Below are positions 51,038 through 60,774 of a DNA stretch of 64,000 nt, piece by piece. The first letter of the stretch is position 1; each line of letters opens with the position of its first letter. The notes under the pieces were generated by a model, which saw nothing but the letters and a program-made list of their open reading frames with translations, was not told the origin of the DNA and ran no database searches. The DNA is from Bacillota bacterium. Lineage in GTDB: Bacteria > Bacillota > UBA4882 > UBA8346. Position numbers and translations under genes: made by a program. The DNA is taken from assembly GCA_023394955.1 (NCBI GenBank), contig JAEWZY010000004.1:1-64000 (forward strand). Direction: 5' to 3'.

Positions 51038-52387
51038 ATGTTCAATAAGATCTTAGTTGCCAATCGTGGTGAAATTGCGCTCCGGATCATCCGGGCTTGT
51101 AAAGAATTGGGGATCCGGACCGTCGCTATATATTCGGAAGCGGATCGTGAATCTTTACATGTTCACTATGCGGACGAGGCATTTTGTGTTGGGCCCGCTC
51201 CCGGAAACCGCAGCTATTTAAATATCCCTAATATTATTAGCGCCGCCAGTTTGGCCGGAGTGGACGCGATCCATCCCGGGTATGGTTTTTTGGCTGAGAA
51301 TGCGCGCTTTGCAGAGATTTGCGAGACTCATCACATCAAATTTATTGGGCCTTCAGCGGAAGCTATTGAAAAAATGGGCGACAAAGCCATCGCCAAGCAG
51401 ACGATGAAAGATGCCGGCGTGCCTGTAGTTCCTGGTTCCGATGGCGCTATCAGGGATGAAAACGGCGCCCTGGAAAAAGCCGAAGAAATTGGTTATCCGG
51501 TTATTATTAAGGCCTCAGCCGGTGGTGGCGGTCGGGGGATGAGAGTAGTTTTTAGTCAAGACGAATTAATTAATGCGTACCGGACCGCCCAAACCGAAGC
51601 TAATAACGCTTTCGGAAACCCAGAAGTCTATATGGAAAAATATATCGAGGAACCAAAGCATATCGAGGTCCAGCTGCTCCTGGACGAACATGGAAACGGC
51701 GTTTATTTAGGTGAACGCGATTGTTCGGTGCAACGTCGGCACCAAAAGGTAATTGAAGAGGCGCCCTCGCCGGCGGTCACTCCTGAAATGCGTCGCAAGA
51801 TTGGAGAGATCGCTCTTAAAGGAGCTAAATCAGTTGGTTATTCGAATGCTGGAACGGTTGAATTTTTACTGGATAAAAACGGGCAGTTTTATTTCATGGA
51901 AATGAATACTCGGATCCAGGTTGAACACCCGGTAACGGAGATGGTTACCAACGTCGATTTGATCAAAGAACAGATAAAAGTTGCAGACGGCAGTAAGCTC
52001 AGCCTAAACCAAGACCAGATTCAGGTCAGAGGTCATGCCATCGAGTGCCGGATTAACGCCGAGGATCCAGCGAAAAATTTTCAACCGTCGCCTGGTTTGA
52101 TTCAAGTCTATCATCTTCCGGGAGGACCGGGGGTCAGAGTTGATAGTTGCGCTTACCAGGGCTATATTATTCCCCCTTATTACGATTCGATGATCGCTAA
52201 ATTGATCGTTTGGGACGAAACCCGGGATGCTGCCCTAAGACGGATGAACCGTGCTTTGGAAGAGTTTGAGATTCAAGGTGTTAAGACTACTATTCCTTTT
52301 CAAATGGAAGTATTGAATAATCCTTATTTTCAAAGGGGTGAGGTCTACACCAATTTCATCCAAACCAGAATTTACGGCGCGGAATAA
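51038..52387 (+). CDS. accC: Biotin carboxylase of acetyl-CoA carboxylase
   Basis: A 449-residue ATP-grasp enzyme that carboxylates the biotin on AccB using ATP and bicarbonate. Conserved parts are the N-terminal FNKILVANRGEIALRIIRA, the glycine loop KASAGGGGRGMRVV, EKYIEEPKHIEVQ, RDCSVQRRHQK and EMNTRIQVEHPVTEM. The length is normal. Operon with accB and the Asp23-type gene downstream, a common arrangement in Bacillota. Confidence 0.98.
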   Translation: MFNKILVANRGEIALRIIRACKELGIRTVAIYSEADRESLHVHYADEAFCVGPAPGNRSYLNIPNIISAASLAGVDAIHPGYGFLAENARFAEICETHHIKFIGPSAEAIEKMGDKAIAKQTMKDAGVPVVPGSDGAIRDENGALEKAEEIGYPVIIKASAGGGGRGMRVVFSQDELINAYRTAQTEANNAFGNPEVYMEKYIEEPKHIEVQLLLDEHGNGVYLGERDCSVQRRHQKVIEEAPSPAVTPEMRRKIGEIALKGAKSVGYSNAGTVEFLLDKNGQFYFMEMNTRIQVEHPVTEMVTNVDLIKEQIKVADGSKLSLNQDQIQVRGHAIECRINAEDPAKNFQPSPGLIQVYHLPGGPGVRVDSCAYQGYIIPPYYDSMIAKLIVWDETRDAALRRMNRALEEFEIQGVKTTIPFQMEVLNNPYFQRGEVYTNFIQTRIYGAE

Positions 52388-52446
52388 GGCATATTCGGCG
52401 TCGGCTCTGATTAAAATTTGGTATGGAGATTTTGGAGGTGTAGTTA

Positions 52447-52830
52447 ATGTCGGAACAAATTGAAAGATATGAATCAGGTAGTATTCGAATCGCTAGTGAA
52501 GTAGTTAAAATAATCGCCGGATTAGCCGCTACTGAAATCAAGGGAGTGGCGGGAATGAGCGGCGGTATGGTAGAAGGTTTCGCCGAACTGTTAAAGAAGA
52601 AGAGTTTGGCCAAGGGAGTAAAGGTTGAAGTCGGCGAAAAACAATGCGTAATTGATCTGTTTATCGTAACTGAATACGGGGTCAAAATACCGGATATCGC
52701 CTGCCAGGTACAAGAAAATGTTAAGCGCGCCGTTGAAAGCATGACCGGTTTGGAAGTGATCGAGGTAAATGTTCATATTCAAGGAGTTGAGATCCGAAGT
52801 GAGGAAACTCATGAAACCCGAGTTCTTTAA
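52447..52830 (+). CDS. Asp23/Gls24 family envelope stress protein (YqhY-like)
   Basis: A 127-residue alkaline-shock Asp23 protein, with GSIRIASEVVKIIAGLAATEIKGVAGMSGG and VNVHIQGVEI typical of the YqhY/YloU group. In Bacillus YqhY lies beside accBC and is linked to control of acetyl-CoA carboxylase activity. GGAGGTG precedes the ATG. The gene for the membrane anchor AmaP is next. Confidence 0.92.
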   Translation: MSEQIERYESGSIRIASEVVKIIAGLAATEIKGVAGMSGGMVEGFAELLKKKSLAKGVKVEVGEKQCVIDLFIVTEYGVKIPDIACQVQENVKRAVESMTGLEVIEVNVHIQGVEIRSEETHETRVL

Positions 52831-52981
52831 GAGGGATTTCACGGATTCCGCGGATTGTAAGCTGTGTTAGGCGTCAACTTTGATCTTGATGTTTACAAAC
52901 ATCATCAAGAATTGTATGCTCGCGTTTTATATTAGGCGGCTTTTATAGTATTATTAATAGAAAGGAAGGATTTCACGATTC

Positions 52982-53521
52982 ATGAATGTTGGGGAACGGT
53001 TAGTCAGTCTATTGGCCGGAATTATTTTGACCGTAGTCGGCGTGGTGTTCTTAATTTTAACTTTAGGTTGGGGACAAGCCGATATCATTCTCGAAAACCT
53101 AAAGGAACTATCGTCCCAAGAGCGGTGGTGGGCTTTGGGAGTATCGGGAATATCTTTGTTGTTGGCGGTCTTTGCAATTAGGATGGCGCTCCGGATGAAA
53201 CGTGAGGAAAAAACCATAATTCACCAGACCCAATATGGCGAGATTCGAATTGCGGTTTCGGCGGTTGAAAGTTTATCTTTACGGGCTTGTAATCGGATTA
53301 AAGGTGTCAAGGATGCTCATGTAGGAGTCCGGGCGGATTTAACCGGCCTGGATGTCTTCATTGAAGTTACTGTTACTCCGGATTTGAGTGTTCCGCAAAT
53401 CTCCGAAGAAATTAAGAACAAAGTCGATGATTACCTTTTTGAAACCGTAGGCATTAGGGTTAATTCGGTGAAAGTCTTAGTAACCAAAATTGCCAATGAA
53501 GTCAGGGCGAGAGTTGAATAG
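52982..53521 (+). CDS. amaP: Alkaline shock response membrane anchor protein AmaP
   Basis: A 179-residue protein with two N-terminal membrane segments (VSLLAGIILTVVGVVFLILTLGW and WWALGVSGISLLLAVFAIRMAL) and a cytoplasmic Asp23-like domain (IRIAVSAVESLSLRACNRIKGV). AmaP tethers Asp23 to the membrane in Staphylococcus. GGAAGG precedes the ATG. A small palindrome (GATGTTT/AAACATC, 52888-52903) lies in the spacer before it. Confidence 0.9.
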   Translation: MNVGERLVSLLAGIILTVVGVVFLILTLGWGQADIILENLKELSSQERWWALGVSGISLLLAVFAIRMALRMKREEKTIIHQTQYGEIRIAVSAVESLSLRACNRIKGVKDAHVGVRADLTGLDVFIEVTVTPDLSVPQISEEIKNKVDDYLFETVGIRVNSVKVLVTKIANEVRARVE

Positions 53522-53536
53522 AAAGGGGTAGCGCCT

Positions 53537-53764
53537 GTGGAAGAATTTTTTAAAGATAACCTCCCTAAGCTCTCCCTTTATAAAGCCAGAATTTTTGGCG
53601 GGTTAATCGGATTTATAGCTGGACTTTTATGGGCGTTTATGGGTTTTTGGAGAGCGTTGGCTTTTGTTTTTTGTATTTTTTTAGGGTACTTCTTGGGTAA
53701 ACGTGTTGATCAGAAGGGTTCTTTACGGGACATCTTCGATAGAGTATTCCCTCCCAAAGAATAA
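53537..53764 (+). CDS. DUF2273 small membrane protein
   Basis: A 75-residue protein with two membrane helices (IFGGLIGFIAGLLWAFMGFWRALAFVFCIFLGYFLG region) and a conserved GKRVDQKGSLRDIFDRVFP tail. DUF2273 proteins are encoded with Asp23 and AmaP and probably belong to the same membrane complex. GTG start after AAAGGGG, 15 bases past amaP. Confidence 0.88.
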   Translation: MEEFFKDNLPKLSLYKARIFGGLIGFIAGLLWAFMGFWRALAFVFCIFLGYFLGKRVDQKGSLRDIFDRVFPPKE

Positions 53765-53782
53765 TTTGAAAAAGGTGGTTGT

Positions 53783-54214
53783 ATGACCCGGCGTGCTGCC
53801 CGTGAAGAAGCTTTTAAAATAATCTTCCAAATTGATTTAGGTAAAAATCCTTGGAAGGAAGTGCTTTCCAGTAATTTAAGAGATTCGGATCTTAGCGAAG
53901 GAGGTCAAATGTTTCTAAAACATTTAGTCGAGGGAACAATGGCCCATTTAGCTGAGATTGATGCCGAGATTATCAAATACGCCCAGGACTGGAAGTTAGA
54001 TCGTATGTTAAGCACTGATCGGAACGTCTTAAGAATGGCTCTTTATGAGTTGAAATTTCAAAATGAAATTCCGGTGGGGGCTACCGTTAATGAAGCGGTC
54101 GAATTGGCGAAAACTTACGGGGATGATGATTCCGCCCGGTTTATCAATGGGATTTTGGGTAATATAATTCGAAGTTCCAATCCGGTCGGAGCGGAATTGA
54201 CTGAAGACACTTAA
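53783..54214 (+). CDS. nusB: Transcription antitermination factor NusB
   Basis: A 143-residue helical RNA-binding protein that with NusE supports antitermination on rRNA operons. Visible family marks are TRRAAREEAFKIIFQ at the N-terminus, LSTDRNVLRMALYEL, IPVGATVNEAVELAKTYG and FINGILGNI. GGTGG precedes the ATG. It is followed by a terminator that closes the acc-asp23 transcript. Confidence 0.97.
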   Translation: MTRRAAREEAFKIIFQIDLGKNPWKEVLSSNLRDSDLSEGGQMFLKHLVEGTMAHLAEIDAEIIKYAQDWKLDRMLSTDRNVLRMALYELKFQNEIPVGATVNEAVELAKTYGDDDSARFINGILGNIIRSSNPVGAELTEDT

Positions 54215-54291
54215 ATAGAACTAGCTTTTTAAGAGTGATATGGTTCGCGAAAGTCAACCCGATATCGGAACCTTTTTGTCATTGTACAAAC

Positions 54292-54316
54292 AACGGAGGA
54301 GATACCTCTGTTTTTT
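54292..54316 (+). terminator. Rho-independent terminator after nusB
   Basis: AACGGAGG (54292-54299) pairs with CCTCTGTT (54305-54312) with one G-T pair, followed by TTTT. Confidence 0.75.
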
Positions 54317-54400
54317 GGTATTGGCGCGGAGCGGAATCGAAAGATTGTTTTGGGTTGACTTAACGTTGAATAGTAATTGCAATCGAAAAGAGTATAGTTA

Positions 54401-55366
54401 ATGATTATTGCGATTGATACCAGCTGTTATACTACTTCCGTGGCAGTTATCGGCAGTGATGGCATTTTGGTAAATGAACGCCGGTTGATGCTCCGAGTAA
54501 AACGGGGCGAATGTGGGTTGAGACAGTCTGATGCGGTTTTTCAACACATTCAAAATCTCCCCCGGTTGGTGGAAGATTTAAATGGCGTCATGCCAATTAG
54601 AGGGGTAGCTGCTTCAATCAAGCCGCGACCGGTGGCTGGTTCATATCTGCCTGTATTTAAAGTGGGATCATCTATAGGGGCGACATTAGCCCATCTTATA
54701 GGCGTGCCTTTTATTGAAACCAGCCATCAGGAAGGACATCTTCGGGCCGGCCTATATAATCAGTCGTTACCGAGAGGGAACTTTTTAGCTTGGCATCTCT
54801 CCGGTGGAACGACTGAACTGTTATTGGTCAAGCCAACCTCAGGAGGTTTTAACATTGAAAAAGTCGGAGGCAGCTCCGATCTTCAGGTGGGTCAATTTGT
54901 CGATCGTATTGGTGTAGCATTGGGAACAGGATTTCCGGCCGGAGTTTTTTTGGAAGGTTTGGCGAAGGGTTCTAATTCAATTGAGTCACTGCCGGTGGTG
55001 GCTAAAGGCTTATCTATCAGTTTTTCAGGTCCCGAATCCGCCGGAAGACGGCTTCTGGATTCGGGGATCACTCCTCAGGAGTTGGCCCGGAGAGTATTTA
55101 ATTGTATTAGTCAAACATTAGTTAAGGTAACTTTGGAAGCGGTTAAACAGTTCCAAATCGATCTGGTTCTGTTCACTGGAGGAGTAGCCGCAAATGAGCT
55201 GATCAGAACCGCGCTGTTACAAGAAGAAGCCCTGCAGAATGTGGAATTGATATTCGCACCCAAGGGACTTTCCGGTGATAATGCGGTGGGCGTGGGGTTA
55301 ATGGGTTGGGATGTATTAAAAAGGCGAGAGGCAGAAGCCATGAGTAAAAGCAGGGGCGACGATTGA
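54401..55366 (+). CDS. Kae1-like (TsaD-related) protein
   Basis: A 321-residue ASKHA-fold protein related to TsaD/Kae1. It has an N-terminal IAIDTSCYTTSVAVIG, an HQEGHL element where TsaD has its metal-binding histidine motif HxxGH, a WHLSGGTTELLLV phosphate loop and LFTGGVAANELIR. It is a divergent second paralogue commonly found near nusB/xseA in clostridia, and is unlikely to be the tRNA t6A enzyme itself. Its role is unknown. The start has no strong ribosome site (AAAGAG). Confidence 0.85.
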   Translation: MIIAIDTSCYTTSVAVIGSDGILVNERRLMLRVKRGECGLRQSDAVFQHIQNLPRLVEDLNGVMPIRGVAASIKPRPVAGSYLPVFKVGSSIGATLAHLIGVPFIETSHQEGHLRAGLYNQSLPRGNFLAWHLSGGTTELLLVKPTSGGFNIEKVGGSSDLQVGQFVDRIGVALGTGFPAGVFLEGLAKGSNSIESLPVVAKGLSISFSGPESAGRRLLDSGITPQELARRVFNCISQTLVKVTLEAVKQFQIDLVLFTGGVAANELIRTALLQEEALQNVELIFAPKGLSGDNAVGVGLMGWDVLKRREAEAMSKSRGDD

Positions 55367-55500
55367 AATTTGGAAGAGAATTGTCCAGGTAATCATTTAC
55401 TTCAGATTGCGGAGTATATGAATAAGCGACAGAACGTAATTTTTCAACTTATGCTTTATGCTTCGCGTCTCTTGCCTATATTGAAGAAAGGTTTCGGGAA

Positions 55501-58206
55501 ATGAGTAAAGAGAAACTAATCATCATTGATACTTATAGTCTGGCTAACCGTGCCTTTTTTGCGCTACCGCCTTTGGCTACCAGTAGCGGGCAACCTACAA
55601 ATGCCGTTTACGGAATGGCAATGATGCTCTTAAGATTGTTGGACGAAGCGAAACCCCAATTTATGTTAGCGGCATTGGACGCGGGAGCCCCAACTTTCCG
55701 TCATCAAGAATATCAAGAGTATAAAGGGCAACGTCTCAAGATGGAAGATTCATTGAGGACCCAGATTCCGATTATTAAAGAATTATTAGGGATTCTGGAA
55801 ATACCCGCTTGGGAAGAACCGGGTTTTGAAGCGGACGACCTGATCGGAACTTACGCGAAGTATGCCGCTGGACAAGGGTTAGAAGTAGAATTGGTCACTG
55901 GTGACCGGGACGCTTTTCAACTGGTGGAGCCGGGGATCAAAGTGAAGTATACCCGAAAAGGAATTACCGAAGTGGATACGGTCGATCAGGAGTACATCCG
56001 GAACCGTTACCAGTTAACCCCGGAGCAACTGATTGACCTAAAGGGACTAATGGGCGATTCTTCCGACAATATTCCGGGGATTCCCGGTTTTGGTGAAAAG
56101 ACCGCTCTCAAGTATTTACACCAGTTCGTTTCTATTGACGGCATCTATGAAGCGATCGATAAAGTTGATCGCCATCGGGACCGGGAGTTGTTGTTGAAAT
56201 ATCGTGACCAAGCCTATCTAAGCAAAAAATTGGCGACCATTGTCACTGATCTAAAACTCGGGATTGATCTTAAGGATTGTTGCAGAAAGCGACCTTATGA
56301 CCGTCAAAAATTGCTTGATTTTTGCGTTAAGTATGAATTTAAATCATTAGTGAAAAAACTTGGCGACGGGGGCCGATCCGGAGGGGAATTGGGTGATAAT
56401 TTACCGTCCCTTGAATTTGAAGTTCAGGTTATTAGCCGAGCCGATCCGGAACCGGTCTGCCGTCAATTAAAGCTAGCCCGGGTTTGCGCCCTTCAGTTTT
56501 TAACCTCCGGCGCCAATTGGGCTGGTTCCAAAATATTGGGTTTGGGGATCAGCGACCTTCAGATAAACTGGTTTTATCCTCTTTCCGAAGGCCGACAGCT
56601 TCCCGAATGTTTAATCCAAGTTTTGGCCGATGACAGGATTACTAAAATAGGGCATGATCTGAAAAAACAATCTCAAATTGCTTTGGTCAATGGGATAGAG
56701 ATTAAAGGTGTCCTGGAGGATACGTTAATCGCCGGGTATTTGGTCAATGCGGGATTGGGAAATTTAGAACTGGAGGACTTGAGTCGGACCTATCTTCAAA
56801 AAACGGTTCCCGTTTTGAATAATGAAAAGGGTAAGCTAGTTTCCGTTTTCGAACTGCCGTCAAAATTGCCGGAAGAATCCTTGTCCAAAATCGCGGGCGG
56901 GCGCATCCAAGCGGTTCGGTTATTACGGGATGTTTTTCAAGAATCAATGACTGCGTTGGGTTTGATTGACTTATTTCGTGATGTTGAAACGCCGTTGATC
57001 AGTGTTCTGTTTAATATGGAACGAAACGGTGTTAAATTAGAACCGGGGACACTACGTTCATTTGGGGATGAGTTGCGGGTTCGGCAACATCAATTGGAAA
57101 CGGAAATATATAGTTTCATAGGGGAGAAGTTTAATATCAACTCCCCTAAACAATTGGGAGTAGTTCTCTATGAAAAGCTAAGGCTCAAAGCGTCTAAAAA
57201 AACCAAAACCGGCTATTCTACCGATGCCCAAGTCTTAGAAGAGCTTTCAAACCAGCATCCGGCAGTGGCAAAGATTTTGGAATACCGGCAAAATATAAAG
57301 CTACAAACTACCTATATCGATTCATTAATCGGCTTAATCAACTCCAAAACGGAGAGGGTCCACACTACTTTCAATCAAGCGGTTACTACTACCGGCCGCT
57401 TAAGCAGCACTGAACCGAATCTCCAAAACATCCCAATTCGTTCCGATGAAGGGCGAATGATCCGGAAAGCGTTTGTCACCGGGGGGCCGGATTATCTGCT
57501 TTTGGCGGCTGATTATTCCCAGATTGAACTGAGAGTGATGGCCCATTTCTCCGGGGACGAAGCTTATCGGGAGGCTTTTTTAAAGGGTGAAGATATTCAT
57601 CGGTTTACCGCAGCGGCAGTTAATGAAGTCCAACCGGAGCAGGTAACCGGGGAGATGCGGGCTCAGGCCAAAGCGGTCAATTTTGGGATTATCTATGGTA
57701 TCAGTGGATTCGGATTGGCAAAAAATATCGGAGTAAGCCGTAAAGAGGCTGATTCATTTATTGAGGCCTATTTTCAGCAATACCCCGGAGTTAAAAAATA
57801 TGTGGCGGAATTAATCGACCAAGCGCGCAGTTGCGGCGAAGCCCGTACTTTACTGGGGCGGATCCGTAAATTGCCCGACCTTTACTCGCGCAACTTCACC
57901 CTCCGGTCTTTTGCGGAAAGAATGGCGCGAAATACACCGATCCAAGGAACAGCCGCTGATATTATTAAACTGGCCATGGTAAAAATCGGACGGATTTTAG
58001 CGGCTCGCCCCGAATTGGGCGTTCTCTTGTTGCAGGTCCACGATGAATTGGTTTTTGAGGTTAAAGAAGCTAACTGGAGAGAATTGGCCCAAGTTGTGAA
58101 AAAAGAAATGGAACAGGCGGTAGCGTTAAGTGTACCTTTAGTAGTAGATTTTAAACTGGGGAGTAACTGGGGTGAAATGTCCCGGGTCTCATTGAAGGAG
58201 GATTAA
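55501..58206 (+). CDS. polA: DNA polymerase I
   Basis: A 901-residue enzyme. Residues 1-290 are the 5' nuclease (IDTYSLANRAFFALP, DDLIGTYAK, GLMGDSSDNIPGIPGFGEKTA). Residues 310-480 have the 3'-5' exonuclease fold, but its catalytic acidic FDxE is replaced by ALQFL, so proofreading is probably lost, as in Bacillus PolA. Residues 500-901 are the polymerase with motif A (LAADYSQIELRVMAHFSGD), the O-helix (KAVNFGIIYGISGFGLA) and motif C (QVHDELVF). AAAGGTTTCGGG precedes the ATG. mutM follows after 2 bases, forming a repair-related operon with coaE. Confidence 0.97.
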   Translation: MSKEKLIIIDTYSLANRAFFALPPLATSSGQPTNAVYGMAMMLLRLLDEAKPQFMLAALDAGAPTFRHQEYQEYKGQRLKMEDSLRTQIPIIKELLGILEIPAWEEPGFEADDLIGTYAKYAAGQGLEVELVTGDRDAFQLVEPGIKVKYTRKGITEVDTVDQEYIRNRYQLTPEQLIDLKGLMGDSSDNIPGIPGFGEKTALKYLHQFVSIDGIYEAIDKVDRHRDRELLLKYRDQAYLSKKLATIVTDLKLGIDLKDCCRKRPYDRQKLLDFCVKYEFKSLVKKLGDGGRSGGELGDNLPSLEFEVQVISRADPEPVCRQLKLARVCALQFLTSGANWAGSKILGLGISDLQINWFYPLSEGRQLPECLIQVLADDRITKIGHDLKKQSQIALVNGIEIKGVLEDTLIAGYLVNAGLGNLELEDLSRTYLQKTVPVLNNEKGKLVSVFELPSKLPEESLSKIAGGRIQAVRLLRDVFQESMTALGLIDLFRDVETPLISVLFNMERNGVKLEPGTLRSFGDELRVRQHQLETEIYSFIGEKFNINSPKQLGVVLYEKLRLKASKKTKTGYSTDAQVLEELSNQHPAVAKILEYRQNIKLQTTYIDSLIGLINSKTERVHTTFNQAVTTTGRLSSTEPNLQNIPIRSDEGRMIRKAFVTGGPDYLLLAADYSQIELRVMAHFSGDEAYREAFLKGEDIHRFTAAAVNEVQPEQVTGEMRAQAKAVNFGIIYGISGFGLAKNIGVSRKEADSFIEAYFQQYPGVKKYVAELIDQARSCGEARTLLGRIRKLPDLYSRNFTLRSFAERMARNTPIQGTAADIIKLAMVKIGRILAARPELGVLLLQVHDELVFEVKEANWRELAQVVKKEMEQAVALSVPLVVDFKLGSNWGEMSRVSLKED

Positions 58207-58208
58207 CA

Positions 58209-59027
58209 ATGCCCGAACTTCCGGAGGTTGAAACAATACGTTTGACCCTGCAACAAAAATTGATTGGAGCAAAGATCCTCTCCGGTGAGATTCTTCATGA
58301 AAAAATGATCTTGGGGATTTCGGCGGCGGATTTTTTGAGCCGGGTATCGGGGAGAACCATAACCGGCTTGGAGCGACGAGGGAAGTATTTATTACTGGAA
58401 TTATCGGAAGGTTTGGTTATCGGGATCCATCTGCGCATGACAGGCCGTTTAACGGTGGAAAATACCGATCAATCCATAGCTAAGGCTACTTATTTTAGGT
58501 TGTTACTGGATAATGATAAGGAACTTAGGTTTAATGACCAACGCAAGTTTGGTAAGGTTTTTCTGTTTGACCAAGGAAACCCGCCTCGGTCTCTTCTTAA
58601 AATCGGTCCCGAGCCATTAAGCCCCGACTTTACAGTTTCGGTATTAAAGAAAGGGTTCGGTCGTAGAAGTTTAGCTATTAAAAAGGCTTTATTAAACCAA
58701 GAGATAATCGCAGGAATCGGTAATATTTATGCTGATGAAGCCCTCTTCGTGTCGGGAATTCATCCCGCCCGTCCGGTCAATTCTTTGAATGAATCCGAAA
58801 TTTCCGCCCTTTTTCAGGCGATCCGGCAAGTTTTAGGGGAGGCGGTGGAAAATCGCGGGACCACTTTTCGTGATTATCGGGATGGGGAAGGACGTTCCGG
58901 ATCTTATCAAAATAAGTTACGAGTTTATGGACGGAAAGGGAAAACCTGCTCCAAGTGCGGCGGTCTAATAGTTAAAATGAATTTTGGCGGCAGGGGTACT
59001 CATTTTTGCCCGCTTTGCCAAAAATGA
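58209..59027 (+). CDS. mutM: Formamidopyrimidine-DNA glycosylase
   Basis: A 272-residue base-excision enzyme removing 8-oxoguanine and formamidopyrimidines, with beta,delta-lyase activity. It starts MPELPEVETIR, where proline 2 is the nucleophile and glutamate 3 catalytic. It has RRGKYLLLEL with the conserved lysine, NQEIIAGIGNIYADEALF, and a C-terminal zinc finger with CSKC and CPLC. GAAGGAGG precedes the ATG. polA-mutM-coaE is a common Bacillota order. Confidence 0.97.
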   Translation: MPELPEVETIRLTLQQKLIGAKILSGEILHEKMILGISAADFLSRVSGRTITGLERRGKYLLLELSEGLVIGIHLRMTGRLTVENTDQSIAKATYFRLLLDNDKELRFNDQRKFGKVFLFDQGNPPRSLLKIGPEPLSPDFTVSVLKKGFGRRSLAIKKALLNQEIIAGIGNIYADEALFVSGIHPARPVNSLNESEISALFQAIRQVLGEAVENRGTTFRDYRDGEGRSGSYQNKLRVYGRKGKTCSKCGGLIVKMNFGGRGTHFCPLCQK

Positions 59028-59046
59028 ATCTTGGGGGTTGGCCGGG

Positions 59047-59637
59047 ATGATTACGATTGGACTTACCGGAGGCATAGCGACTGGTAAATCAACCGTTGCT
59101 AAAGTATTGCATCGTAAAGGAGTCGCGGTTATCAACTCCGATGAATTAACCCATCAGGCGATGGTACCCGGAGAGCCTGGGTATGATCGAGTAATCACGG
59201 AATTCGGTTCTAAAGTGTTATCGCCCGACGGGAAAGTTAATCGCCGGTTGTTGGGAGAGATCGTCTTTAAAGACCGGGCGGCCCGAAAAAAAATGGAAGG
59301 AATTATTCATCCCATTGTAATTAGAGGAATCCGACAAGAACTGAAACATTATTCGAAAGGCGGCGCCCGAATTGTACTGGTTGAAGTGCCGCTCCTTTTT
59401 GAAGTCGGGTTGATGGATTTGTTCGATTATATTTGGGTGGTAAGCTCTTCTTACGAACGTCAGCTACAGAGGTTGATGGAGCGGGACCGGCTTACGGAAG
59501 CTGAGGCTAAACAAAGAATTGCAACTCAAATGAGTCTCGAGGAGAAGGAAAAAAGAGCGGATGCCGTAATTAAGAATGACAACGGTTTGGACTTGCTGGA
59601 AGAGCAAGTGTCAACTTTATTAAGGACTTTGGAGTGA
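59047..59637 (+). CDS. coaE: Dephospho-CoA kinase
   Basis: A 196-residue P-loop kinase performing the last step of coenzyme A synthesis. It has GLTGGIATGKSTV at the N-terminus, NSDELTHQAM and the RLMERDRLTEAEAKQRI lid. The start at 59047 gives the family's usual N-terminus directly before the P-loop; the longer frame to 58984 overlaps mutM. The downstream transglycosylase gene overlaps its stop codon by four bases. Confidence 0.96.
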   Translation: MITIGLTGGIATGKSTVAKVLHRKGVAVINSDELTHQAMVPGEPGYDRVITEFGSKVLSPDGKVNRRLLGEIVFKDRAARKKMEGIIHPIVIRGIRQELKHYSKGGARIVLVEVPLLFEVGLMDLFDYIWVVSSSYERQLQRLMERDRLTEAEAKQRIATQMSLEEKEKRADAVIKNDNGLDLLEEQVSTLLRTLE

Positions 59638-60242
59638 TCCGATTGCAGGAACAGCGGAGGGAAAACCAAGGCTGGTGGTTGCTTTTATTGATGTTCATTA
59701 TCTTATGGCATAAGCCCATTCTAAAAGTGTTTTTTGTGATGAAATACCAAGCGGAAATCGTTAATTTAAGCAATGCTCATAAGCTTAATCCTTCTTTAGT
59801 AGGGGCGATGGTTTTTGTGGAAAGCAGATACAACCCGAAAGTTGTTTCCCATAAAGGGGCCATGGGATTAATGCAGATCATGCCCAATACCGGTCGATGG
59901 GTAGCTAAAGAATTGGGAGAGCCAAATCATACTGGGGAAGATCTGCTGGATCCCATAAAAAACTTGCGGGTCGGCACATGGTATTTGGCGTACCTTAAAC
60001 GGCTTTATAGTGGAAATGAATACTTGGCGTTGGCTTCGTATAATGCCGGGCATGGAAACGTATCGCAATGGGTTCGGGAGGAGATTTGGAGCGGTGACCC
60101 AGTAAAGATCGAACAAATACCTTTTCCGGAAACTAAAAAATATTTGATCAAGATTTTATTATATAGAAAGGCTTATAGTTATCTTTACCCGGAACTAAAC
60201 CTGAAGGTTGAAGATGAACGCGTAACCGTAATCAAAAAATAA
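59634..60242 (+). CDS. Membrane-anchored lytic transglycosylase (Slt type)
   Basis: A 202-residue protein with an N-terminal membrane anchor (WWLLLLMFIILWHKPIL) and an SLT domain that cleaves peptidoglycan glycan strands. The catalytic glutamate is in AMVFVESRYNPK, followed by HKGAMGLMQIMPNTGRW and LASYNAGHGNV. GTG at 59634 overlaps the end of coaE, while TTG at 59643 with GGAG before it is an alternative. Such genes commonly follow coaE in sporulating clostridia. Confidence 0.92.
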   Translation: MIRLQEQRRENQGWWLLLLMFIILWHKPILKVFFVMKYQAEIVNLSNAHKLNPSLVGAMVFVESRYNPKVVSHKGAMGLMQIMPNTGRWVAKELGEPNHTGEDLLDPIKNLRVGTWYLAYLKRLYSGNEYLALASYNAGHGNVSQWVREEIWSGDPVKIEQIPFPETKKYLIKILLYRKAYSYLYPELNLKVEDERVTVIKK

Positions 60243-60339
60243 TTATTTCGTTAGATAAATATAAATAAATTCCCAACGGTTTACAATTTAAAAAAGGATA
60301 TTGGAACTTTTCACCGAAAATATTTTTGAGGTGTTTGTC

Positions 60340-60774
60340 ATGTTAAAACTGGTCCCCGATTTACATGAGGACCCTAATTTCTTATATACCAAAGCTAATG
60401 TATATTTAGCTAAAGGATGCTTCGATATCGCCGAAAGCCTCTACCGTAAACTTTTGAACCGTAGCCAAGCTGAAGCCGGGATTACCTCCGAGTTACGGGC
60501 CGATATCTTTCACAATCTCGGGATGATCTCCGAACGCCGCCAAAACTGGGAGGCGGCAGTTTACTTTTACCGGCAAGCGCTCCGAAGCAATAAACAGCAC
60601 ATCATGACATGGTTATTTTTAGCAAGAGTCTATCTGGAGCGGTATGAACAGTCCGGTGACATCCAGGACTATCAGGCGGGTAAAAAAGCATTAAATAAGG
60701 GGGCGGAGCTTAAACCGGAATACCCGGTGGTTAAGATCTTGAAAGCAAGATTTGAAGATAGTCGTCTACGTTAA
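60340..60774 (+). CDS. Tetratricopeptide repeat protein
   Basis: A 144-residue helical protein with about three TPR units (NFLYTKANVYLAKGCFDIAESLYRK region; ADIFHNLGMISERRQNWEAAVYFYRQAL region; then HIMTWLFLARVYLERYEQ). Such units mediate protein contacts. The start at 60340 is set by GAGGTG; TTG at 60301 would add 13 residues. Its partner is unknown. It lies alone between the transglycosylase and rimO. Confidence 0.8.
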   Translation: MLKLVPDLHEDPNFLYTKANVYLAKGCFDIAESLYRKLLNRSQAEAGITSELRADIFHNLGMISERRQNWEAAVYFYRQALRSNKQHIMTWLFLARVYLERYEQSGDIQDYQAGKKALNKGAELKPEYPVVKILKARFEDSRLR

